Shown: positions 35,001 to 47,000 of the stretch, piece by piece | How the letters are laid out: each line of letters begins with the position of its first letter | Position numbering within the stretch: the stretch's first letter is position 1 | Source of the DNA: Mytilus trossulus | Lineage: Eukaryota; Mollusca; Bivalvia; Mytilida; Mytilidae | Length of the DNA: 64,000 bases | Direction of reading: 5' to 3' | Assembly (NCBI RefSeq): GCF_036588685.1 | Contig: NC_086382.1 | Coordinates: 61,398,987-61,462,986, forward strand | Notes under the pieces: model-generated | Databases searched by the model: none | What the model was told of the DNA's origin: nothing | The model's input: the letters and a program-made list of their open reading frames with translations, nothing else | Position numbers and translations under genes: made by a program

Positions 35001-38000
35001 CTGACTGACAAAAAGGAATATATATACATGTATTCCCTTCAGTGATTTTGAAAAGAAATTAGTTTTTACTTTACATTCAGGCTGATATTATTCAATTTAT
35101 GAAAAATTTCTATACTTTAAAATATTGAATTATTGGTAATCAGATTAACCTCTAACATAGGACACAGTCTAAATCCTTTAGTAGTGTTTATTACTTGGTT
35201 CATGCTTCAGTTCACTAAGTTGTATCCTCAAATGACAAAAACTTTGAAATGTTTTTAAAGGTATAATACAAATGAAAGGTAAACTTAAAATATAGATAAA
35301 AGGTGAAAGGTCCTTTCAAAAATGAAAGAAAATCTATATTTATATTTAAATTAAATATGTGTCAACATGGCCAAAGTGACCAGCCACTTTAATAGTAAAT
35401 ACAGGTTGATAAACAATATTAGGTCAATGTCAACAAAATATAAACTTTTTTGTATGAGGCTGAGAAACTGGGGAAGGACCAGGTTCTACCGAGCCCTTCC
35501 TTAGTTTTGTGCCAAGTAAAAAAAAAATTTCTTACATTGACCTAATACTGATTTTATACTGCAACTTAAATTAGTACATTAATGATAACGTTTTAAATTG
35601 TAAATTCAATTTCAAACTTGTTATCATCCCTTAATGAATCTCTGAATGTCAGAATAGTTATCCATGATGAAATTGACATTGCACAAAATATAGTTGTGTT
35701 ACTATATTTAGGAAATAAACACAACTAGTTAAGAGTATAAATATATTTATTAGGCAATTTTTTAAATGAGATTGTGAAATTTTTAAATTTGAACTTTCAA
35801 TCATTGAACTTCTTGTGCCAATGATTCCTACACAGAAACAAGTTTTACTATGCTTGAATACTCCGTGATTTTTTACCCATTCACAAACCACCTGAAATAG
35901 TTTTTCAAGTTTAATTTAAGTGCTCAGCTCTAAAATAAATAAATAATTAAGGCCGTTAATTTTGGAAGGGTTATTTAGACATTTTAACAAATATTCTACC
36001 ATAATAAAGTTAATTTTTGTCTTCAATTAAGATTACAACAGATTTATATCACTTAGTTACGAGTAACAACATATGTTCTACTTTGATATAAAAACAATCA
36101 CAATAAAAGTTTGCCAGAACTAAGTTAGATATAATTATTTCTATATTTATATTAATGTCTTTTTAATGACATTTTAAAGTTTTTGTAATTTGTACAGATT
36201 TTTCTTAAAGAAATTCGTAGTAATTATGATAATGGATTGGTGAAATAAAAGTCTGAACAAATTTGAGTGGAATTTGCACTTAAGATTTAAAACCTGATGT
36301 TCCTTTTCATAAACATTATTGGTGTTTACAATACATTCAATATGCAGAGTTGTTGTGAATGCAAGTTCTATGGTCCCTGATGCAGAAGTTTTTTCAGACC
36401 TCCTTCATTTTTGTCCTACTTTTAGCAATTCATACATCCCAGGGCCTTCTTATTCTCTTTTGTTAACTTTTAAATTTTATAGTATGTTTATTACAACATG
36501 CATCGAACTATCAACAATACCCTGTTGTTGGTCATCTTGTTAATCTTTTTACCCCGGTCCCTTGTTACAATGATAAGGGGTATTACTAGTCCATCTCTGG
36601 TTGTCCAATTGGTGTTGGTCCATCTGCTCTAAGAAACTTTTGTCTCATTTTCTCAGTAACTATTAAACTTATAATGTCATCCTAAAATTCTGTATCAAGC
36701 TAGGCTTAATGTGAGTATGGTTTTAATTTACTGTCTGACATATTTTCAAATTTATCGCTTTTGATTTACAGTGTATTGGCTTTATGGTATAATGGGTTGA
36801 AAAACCTTTAACAAGTAGAAAACATTTTTTATTTGGTGCTAAAATATACTTATTTTCCATCAGAAAACAAGAGGAATAGTGCAGGGGCAAAAGGGAGCAC
36901 AGATAGGACACGAAAGCACTGTGACCCTCTAATTTGGGTCTACTAGTGCTATGACACTCAACTTTCTGTATTCAATATACTTATATATATTCCAAGTTCT
37001 AACACCAAATCAAGAGTTTCTTAAAATTTGGTATAAAGTGCTTTGTGAGCATATTCTATACTGTGTGATGTTATATATATATGTGTTTTCACAGCCATCA
37101 CTCATCAACATCATGTTAAAAAATAGTTTTAATAGTGAATTATATTAATTATAACATACATTTTGTTGTCTAAGCTGTAAATGTAATTATATCTTGATAC
37201 GATATTGACAAGCATAAATCCATTAACTATCTTTTTATTGTTAGCAGCTGTTTACGTGAACAATATTTCTTAAATAAATCATATTTTATAATCCAGCATT
37301 TTGAGTAAACCAGATATCCAATTCAAGGCTTATTTTTGTCTTTAGATGCTTAAAATAAATATTGTAAATCTAGATGTTTATCATTGCTATCATTATTGAT
37401 ATATATGTATTTACCATGAAAGGGTTATTTTTCAGTGAAGATGTTGATATTATAAGTTGTTATTAAAAATAATTGAAATTATTTATAGATGTTGACTAGT
37501 AATTAAAAAAAAATGCTCTTTTCAAATAAAAACTCTTTAGTTGGACCTGACCAGTGAGAGCTCTGGTTAAAGTAAAAACTGGACATTGGAAGAGGAAGAT
37601 AAAGTGGTGGAAATATGACAAACAAAAACCTACTCTCAAGTTTACATTTATTTGAGTTCAAAATGTATTATAATGATGCATGAATATAACATTCATCTTC
37701 TTTACCTGTTCTGGTATTTCAAGATATGATTTGGATGGAATAAGTAAGAAATTAAAATTAATTGCTAGATTTTCATCCCTGCCTGCCCCTCTGAAATCGT
37801 CCCGCCCTGATTTTTTTTATTTAACAAAAATATGATTTCTGGATTTTGTTCATGTCCGTAGCCAAGAACCATCAATAATTTCGTTTCATTCAAAACTTCC
37901 TATTTCAAAATTTTTTTTTTTTTTTATTTCTTTGAGTAATCTAACGAAAATGATTAAGTCAACATATTCTGCTGCTCTATGATGACAACATCACCTACCG

Positions 38001-41000
38001 AGAATAGAGATTGATAACGAGAAGGGCATGAAATATTCAAGTTACGAGTAAAACGCCTTGTCCTTGAACGCAAATTGCATTAGTCACAATTAAGTGAATC
38101 GAAAACTGTATTTATTTTTTTATACATGTAATGAATTTGTGTCCGGAAATTTGGACTGTGAATGAAATCCAAAGCGGAAGAATCGTAGAACAAATTGGTA
38201 CAAAAAAACATGACTGGATTAAAGAAATTGACACAAGCACAAACTTGTTTAATTTATGACCGTATATTGAGGAAAAAAAAGTCGACAAACAAGCATTTTA
38301 ATTATGACAAGCCCTTATATTGAACCATGGCTGTTGTTTTTGTTGACAAACAGCAAACACCCTCTGTAACTGTCCCAATACCCTCAATTAAGTCATTAAA
38401 CACCAGCTGCTTTTTGGTAAAGTTCATGTTTCACATCATAATTACTTGATGTACATGTACCAATACATTTTTTTATTTAATGGGGACTACAAACCATTGA
38501 AGAGAGCGTTTCTTTTCTTTTTGAAGTATTATATAAATAGGTTTCTAAAGCGGCAATTGCATGTATAACAGTGGTTGCCAATCAGGGATTTTTATTTAAA
38601 GGTTTAAAAACTAGTGTAGGATTCCTTATACAGCATGTATATGTTACAGGCATTTTCTAAATTTAGGCATTTTGTAAAATGACTGAATTTTTAGGCATTT
38701 TATAAAATGTCTAAAGCTGACAGGCATTTTATAAAATGCCTAAAAAAAACTAGTCATTTTGTAAAATGCCTGAAATTTTTAATTGAAATTTTAGAAATTG
38801 CCTGGTCTATTTAAGGCAAATTGTGTAAATATGAAATACATGAAATAGATGATAAAAATGTATTGTAAAGCTAAAAGGGTTGAGTTACATAAATTTAAGA
38901 TTATTCTTTAAAAATGTAACAAGCGTTAAAAAGAAATATGTAGCCTTCTAGGAGCCTGAATTGCTCGTCTTGCAAAATATTGAAAATAAAAGTATGATAC
39001 AACCATGAAATATTTTAACTATTGGTCAAGTAAAAAAAGGACATAATCGCATATAAAGATTGAGTTAACTACTTCTGTTACCATTAAGTTGCCTCATAGG
39101 CCTATTGAGTATGCATGAAATATTTGCCACATGAAAAGCATGCACCATTACTATTACTTGTCATCTGTGTTCAAATGAAGAAGTTATCAAAAAAGAAAGA
39201 AGGCATGCATCAGACTCAATTACAAAACAAGCTGTCAGGTTAGAAATCTATCGGAAAGAGTTTTGACAGAGGTAGGCATTGGAGCAAATGTATTAGTTGC
39301 AATTTCCCGTGTGGATCGAGGTAAAGTAGACCTGTGTAACCTTATGGCTGTTGTTACTGGAAAGGAAGAGCATGGTTATCAACTGGAAATTAAAGATGGA
39401 ATACAATGTGGACTTTACACCAGGAATCAGTATGAACGGTCTGACAGTAACTTTATTGCTATTCAATCTGTAAATTATGATAATGAAATATCCTTCAGTA
39501 AAGCTGCCAGTAAAGTTTCTTTGTGTGAAGGTCAGGATTACACAAAATGTGGCTGTAGCGCTAGTAACACTAAACGTTGTCTTTGCAAAAAGTCAGAAAA
39601 AATGTGTTACAGTTGCTGCCATCCAATCATTACATGTAGCAAAAATAATTGTCATCTTCAGTATTAATGTAAATCATTTAATTACAATTATAAAACTATA
39701 ACTGTTTAAATTGCATGCTATATTGAATGATAGAATAAAATCATCTGTTTGATATTTCCAGTCGTTAAATGTTGAGTACATTCCATTCAGTTTTAGTCTG
39801 TAAGGCATTTTGTAAAATGCCATACAAATTTTTCAGGCATTTTACAAAATGCCTGAACAAAATAGTCAATTTGTAAAATGCCTAAATCATGCAGGCATTT
39901 TAGAAAATGCCTAAAAATTTCAGTCATTTTACAAAATGCCTAAATTTAGAAATTGCCTGTAACATATATACATTATACAAGCCTGTTTTCCACTAGCATA
40001 TACTCCCCGGTATGAAGAACAGTTATAAAGTATCTACACTTTTTGAGTGTATTCCTTACTAGATGCCATCTTCAATATAAACCATGGGCATGACTTAGAT
40101 TACTGAGGATGGATGAAGATTCTATTTAAGCATACCGTGTAATTATTATGAATGTTAACAGACAGGTAAAATTCATTTTTAAACTGAATATTGTCTTTAT
40201 GTGTGTATTGTGCACAGCCCCTTTATGGTCCAAGAAACTTGAGAAAAAAGTGTCTGGTTCATATAATACTCATCAGTGAAGTTTCTACTGTATTGACAGG
40301 TTGACAAAATTAGTGATTTTATTTTTTTGTGTTGACATTTTAATTATTTTATTGTATTATATCTTTGCAGTGAAAGCAGTATGTTTATAACACAGAAGCG
40401 ATTCATACTAAAAACATGTGGAAGAACGACTCTGCTCCTTGCCATGGAACCATTGATCAGATTGGTAACTGAAAAATGTGGTGACCATAAAGTTGTGGTA
40501 GGTTATCGATTTATTTATGTTTTTTGTTGATTGACCGAAAAAAGGCAAAGTTTCTTTACTATCATTTTCTGCCATATGTAATGTATATATGTATATGTTG
40601 TCTGCCACCTCTTTGACACTGTTAGATAAAATCATTTTGTTATGAATCTACTTACATGCACAGTGATTCATAGCAGAGAAATATAATATTTTTGCCTTCA
40701 AAATAGATAGATAGATATATGAAAAAAGCTAAGCCTTTTAGCTTTCTGTTGGAAAACATCATGCATAGTAGTGCTAATTTCATTTTGACATCATTACTAA
40801 ACATTTCTTAATTAAAAGGTCAAAAGAAGCAAGTAAAAGATCTGTTTAAAATCAAAATCAACTAAGCATGAAAGTAAAATAATAAACACATGTAATAATA
40901 AAAATCTTTATTCGAAAGCAATACAGCTTATAGAATATATATATTACAAGTATTCAATTACATCAATGAAATATATTTATAATGATTAAATTAATTACGT

Positions 41001-44000
41001 GCCTTCTTGGCCAGAAATAAAAACTTCCCTAAATTGTTAAGTTCCTATATGTATACTATACTTATTGTGTATATTTATAGGATGTGTTTTACTCAAGGAA
41101 GAAATTTGCCAAGCCAGAGCAACAACATAAGATACACAGAACTTTTGAAGATGAGGTAATTAGATAAGGGTAGACTAGTTTTTTAACTGTTTTCTTCAGT
41201 GAACATGGTGAAGCTTAGCAAGTTTATAGCATCAACTTTAACCTGTTATTCAAATGTAAACAAGCAAAAAATAGAAAATATTTGAAATGGTAATAGTGAA
41301 ATGTTCCTTTGACACATTCCCCATTACCATCCTCAATTTAACCTACATGACCATACTTAAATATATATACAAATGAAATATTACTGAAAATTCATGAGAT
41401 GATTAAACTTCTTTAATCAGAGTATTTCTTATATATATTGCCATTCAACTTACTATCATAACATACATAAGTATTTCTACCTGGTTGATTTATTTTCTAA
41501 CCCATTTTTTATGGCAATTTCAGGGGCCAAGTGATGACTGTATTTTAATTTCGTACTCTACTGTTTGAGTAATTTATTCATTGTGTTTTTCTTTTAGGTG
41601 CACCACCTTGATCAGCTGTTTAAAAGTAAGTTGTTTTTGGTCAATGATTTTGAACTGTAAATTCAAAAATTGTCAATTTTTTATTAATTAGAATAATTTT
41701 ACTGGATAAGTATCACAATAATAAGACGTTGCATTCTGAATTTGATATATAAATTTTTATAAAGTTTTTCATCAAATAGCAATAATTAATCACACATTTT
41801 TGTGCAATTATAAATTTACACAATAATTTCTGAATTTATAGTATTCTAATGCTAAATTTATGATATTTAATAAATCAATCATTTCTCATTATTAATTTTA
41901 CTATTTTAGAAAACAAAGAGTTGATTTTAAGGGATATCCAAAACTCACAAGTTGTTAAACCTGCATGTGTAAATCCCTTATGGATAACATTAACTTTGTG
42001 TTGTAATGAAGGAAATAGGTCATTGATAAATTTCAAAGTTCAAAACAATGTATATTTCCTCCATTGCAACACTGAACTTTGAAATTTATCAATGACCTAA
42101 CGAATAACCAATATTTTTTAATGATGTTGAATAAGCCAATCAGATTAACTACTTACCACCATCAGAGCTCTTATCATATCTCTAAATTTTGATTGATATG
42201 GAACAAAATTTTACTAGAACATGCATAAAAATGTTATTTGTAGATGGCGCTGCATACACACTTGGGAAGATTAATAAAGACTGTTGGTGAGTTGACTATA
42301 TTTCCATTGTTTATCACACACACAAATATTTTATTGGGCTTTTTCCCTTTTACAAAAACCTGTATCTGCTATATTTATACACAAAACGCACAAACACTTA
42401 TATTCAGCAGAAAGAGAAAGGAGAAATTTTATGGCCATTTAAAATAATATCCCTTTATAAGGGTGCAGACAGATACACATGCACATTGTTTGTAGATCTC
42501 TCCACATTCAGGGATAGGGATTTAGGGTAGAGGGTGTATGTCATCATCTTTATATCTAAAAATGGGCTTGATGTAACTTAGTGTGAATATCAACAGGTCA
42601 ATTATCAAACACACATATTTTATTCACAGTGGCACAGAAATATTTATCTTTTAATGTACATATAGCTAAAAAATATAATTCTTGTATTCGAACACTGATG
42701 TTTTAATTTGAAAATATTCTAGATACATACAATGACATATAATAGCCAAGGTTCTAAAATCAATAGTTTTGTAAGTCAAAAAGCATTTCAAAGTATTCAC
42801 ATAATTCCATTTCAAAATATTTTATTTTATTTTCAGTCTTTTATAACAAAACATACCTTTTAATAAAGGAAACACTGATTTAAATGAATTTTAACTCTTA
42901 CCATTGATTAAAAATAAAGCAAAAATATAGCATGAAAAGTTTGATTTAATTGTTTATACCAATCATACTGAAACATTTTATTTTGTCCTCTTGAACAGGT
43001 TATCGGACCAAATGAAAATTGGTGCTTAAGACCATGGCCAAGGATGAACGGACGGTCATGACAAATTTTGATTGGCTTTGAAAGTATGACTACATTCACA
43101 AACTCAGTTTTCAAACTGAATTTTGATTGGTCAATTTAAATTATAACTGGGGTTCAGATTGGTCATACATCAGCCAGTTATATTTGTTATGACCCAGGTT
43201 GTACCTTTATACAAAGTTACCTGCTAATCACTCTTTTGTGCCTTGCAATTAAGTTATGCTTAGTGTATTTAAATTTAAAGAAAGTGTACTTAAATTTTAT
43301 AGAAAATTTTAAATAATTTTCTTTCAAATGAATAATTTATAAGACAGAGTTTGATCAAATGACAGTGAGAAGTCTGTTTATCATTTGGTCAAGGTATCAA
43401 AGACTGTCCTTTGTGATAAGCAGTACTACTTGGTGTTTATTTTAATTGGTTTATTATACTTTACTAAACGTTCAGAAAGTATATTCCTCTTTGCAGAAGG
43501 TATAACTTCACTATAAAAACAATATTGTAGTATAAGATAGTTAAATCATTCCTATCCCTGACCTGTTAGACAGTTAATCATTGCTACCCCTAACCCTGTT
43601 TTTGTCTTTCCTTAATGAAGTGGAGGATAAGAGTCTTGGACATTCTTTATACATCATCAGCATCAACAATTTATTAATTTGTCAGTTAACAGCTGGTAGG
43701 GACTAGTAGTAGGTCATTGATATTTGGACTGCATTTGTATTTACAGTGGCACATCTCATTTCCATGGAGATTATTTGGCCCTGCCCCTTAATCATGGTCT
43801 ATTGACTTTGCTTAGTTCGTGTAGTTTACATGTTAAAGTTGTGGTTAGATTAGTTTAATGTTTGCAAGTCTAATTACCATGGATTTTATGTGTCCCTTCC
43901 ACATCTTAATGTTTCACTAAGTTTGAAACTTTTGTATAGTATTCATGTTAAAGTTTGTGTTTAGATCAAGGAACTACGTATACTTATAAGTTATGATAAG

Positions 44001-47000
44001 TCACTTTGGTATGCAGTATTGGCATTTCTCATTTCAACAAAGATTATGTTATCCTGTAGTCTGTACCTTGTTATCGACTGACTGTTATGTATAGTTTATA
44101 TGTTAAAGTATTGTCGTATTATTTTAACATTTGCATTCTACTATCAAAATCACATAAAGGTGAATCATATCTCTGTGTCGTCAGTTTATCTGGTTCATAG
44201 GTTGAAAGTTCTATATTTTGACACCAGTTAAAACAATGATAAGTCAGTTTGCTATTGGAAACATGCCAAGGTTACTTTTGTTATCTGTACAACTGGTCCT
44301 GAACATTTTTTCATCATACATGTATATATGATTTATAGTCCAACATTATTTGAAAGCAGTGAAGTTTTGTTTAACGGAGTTAATCTGGTTTCTATTAAAT
44401 TTTGGACTATAATTTAAAACTTTGATATATGTTTGCTGAATTTCCAGTTGCAAATATTTCATGCATATTAAGGAGAAATTATATATTACATACAGCCAAA
44501 CAAATGCCTCCCTCAGTAGTTAGTATATATTTTTGTCATTTCTTGACAGGATAGGTTCAAATGGCCATGTTTCCATATCCCAAGTCAACTCTTGTAAATG
44601 CAATGTCAAATGTTTAAAGGTAGTTTGCCAAGGTAGTTACATTTTGATGTGGACAAAATCAAGAATTCGATCTGAAAATACATAAACAGCTACTGAGAAC
44701 TGAATTACATTACAAACAAAATCAAGATGAAGGGTCTATAAAAGCCCTTAACTGTAATTGTTGATTGGCCACAGGGGCGGATCCAGCCATTTTAAAAAGG
44801 GGGGGATTCCAACTACATGTCAAATGCATCATTGATCGTAAAAAAAGGGGGGGTTTAAAACCCCAGAACCCCCCCTCTGGATCCGCGCCTGGTCCACTTA
44901 TATGAACAATCAAATTTGTCTTCCACAAAAAAAAGGGAAAAAGTTTGCAATTTCTTGAGGTTTGAAACTTTGTGTATGATCCAAATTGTCCTGTTCAAAT
45001 ATTGTCCTGTCATTCTTCTAGAATGTTCTACTGCTACCAAAAACCAGACTAAAGCATATTTATATGAATGGTCTTATATCACTCCTCTGCTTGTATTGAT
45101 ATTATTAAAAAAGGAAGAGAAAATTGTATGTATCTGAATGTTTTTACACACTATAATGAAAATACATATTTGTAAAGAAAAATGTGAAGATAACTGAATT
45201 TAAGTTTATAATTTATATATATCATGTATATTAATGTCATGTTATGTATGTGTGAATATAGAAATATGAAAGCTTAGTATCATGTCCTATTGAAACATTT
45301 CTTATTTTAAATAGCTGATTCTGCAGTACATTTTCAGAAATCCTTAATGTTTAACGAAATTTAGAAAACAAAATTACACAGTAGATTTCATTATAGAAAG
45401 AGTTCCTTTAAACTGATATATTTGTCTCTCAGAGTCCTTTAGACTTTAATTTTGGGAAATAACTATGTTTTACACACCTGATAATGAAATAGAAAATGAT
45501 ATTGAGACTAAGAGTCCAACTGCTTATTATTCCTGACTTAAGTTTTGAAGTTATAGTCTAATTTTTAGGGAAACAGCAACTCATATATGGAGGAAACTTG
45601 TAATTGATTTTTAAGATATAAATTTGGGAAGCACAAAAACAAAATTTAGAAATCACATTTTGACTTTTATTGTTGAAAATAAACATATACAATCACAGTA
45701 ATTTTGCTTTTGTTTGAATAAGCATTTGACTTTATGTTTCTTTTGGTCTATGCTAAAATAAAATTAAATTATATCCAGAAATGTTTTGTTTCCCAAACTT
45801 TATATAAATCTATCAGCAAAACTTTTAAAGGCGTCAAATTTATTATTCTGGTCATGTGATTTTCAGTTACAAAAATGACTAATTCTTTGGTAGGTAGGTT
45901 TTTATTTGTGAATGAAATGTTGAATAGATTATCTTGAATGTTTCAGGCACTTGTATATGTTGGAGGATGTACCTGGTGTTAAAGATCCAGATCAGACCAT
46001 TGAAATATCCTTTATATATATAGAAAACAAATACAATTAACATTTCAATAAAGTTTGTAAAATATTATATGTTCTATATCTTGGGTTTAACCTAAAATTT
46101 GAGATCTCCAGATATACAATATGTTGAAAATAATTGCTGAGCAAGCCTTATAATTTCCTTTTTTTTTTAACATTTCTAAGTGCCGAGGTTTTACAGATTT
46201 AATTTATTGGCTAATGATTAAGGTTTTGTTTTGATAAGGAAATGTTATATGATTTCCAATGAGACAGCTATCAACAAGAGTTCAAATGATATGTATGTGT
46301 ACTTGTCTCACAAAGCACATTTGTATTTCAACACTTGAAATAAAGAAATTTTCTCTCAAAACCTGTGTTGTATGTAAACATCATCTTGTATAGTCTGAGA
46401 TTACTCTGACGTCCAACCGTTGTTTTGTCAGACAAGCTGTGGCCGTGGGACCGTCCCACGGCTCCAGCTTGTCTGGCGTAACAGCCATTTGAAGTCAGAT
46501 TACATCAGAGTAATCTCGATTATATCTTGTAGTGCAAGTATTTGACTTGTTCTTTTACATTTCTTCTTATTCTTATTTCTCCTTAACCTATGAACCTTTT
46601 AATGTGGGACATGTGTCCGGAGAAGATGAAGATATTTACCAAGGAAATTTCAGAAGATGGGGCAGAAGCTACACAGGTAGTTATCATATAATAAATCTTG
46701 TTATTTATTCAGTTTAACTTTCAATTTTTTTGAATTGGGGTAAAAGTATTTTTTTGCTAGATAAATATTTCCTTGACAGAAAACTGTATCCACAAGTACT
46801 GGTTTAAGTTTTGACCATTCAGTTATGTTTCCTGAACTTAGGAATTAAAGTGAAGCAAACAAAATTTAATTTGTTAAAAAAATCAAACATATATTAAATG
46901 CAAACATAATTGATATGAACCACAGTGTGAAATTGACTTATATTTTTTAGAAATCTGGGATAATTGATATCATACCAGGGCTCCAGATCGATGACTTCTT

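Noticed and set aside
39263..39667. A host gene of 134 codons inside AMD1 intron 2
   Set aside because: It lies within TIRs and a TATA duplication, lacks an ATG, has a frameshift upstream and encodes only the tail of a transposase.
46005..46040. AMD1 exon 7 extended to a conventional GT donor
   Set aside because: No GT or GC occurs before the in-frame TAA at 46038, and the next exon cannot be extended upstream to an AG because of TAA at 46584.
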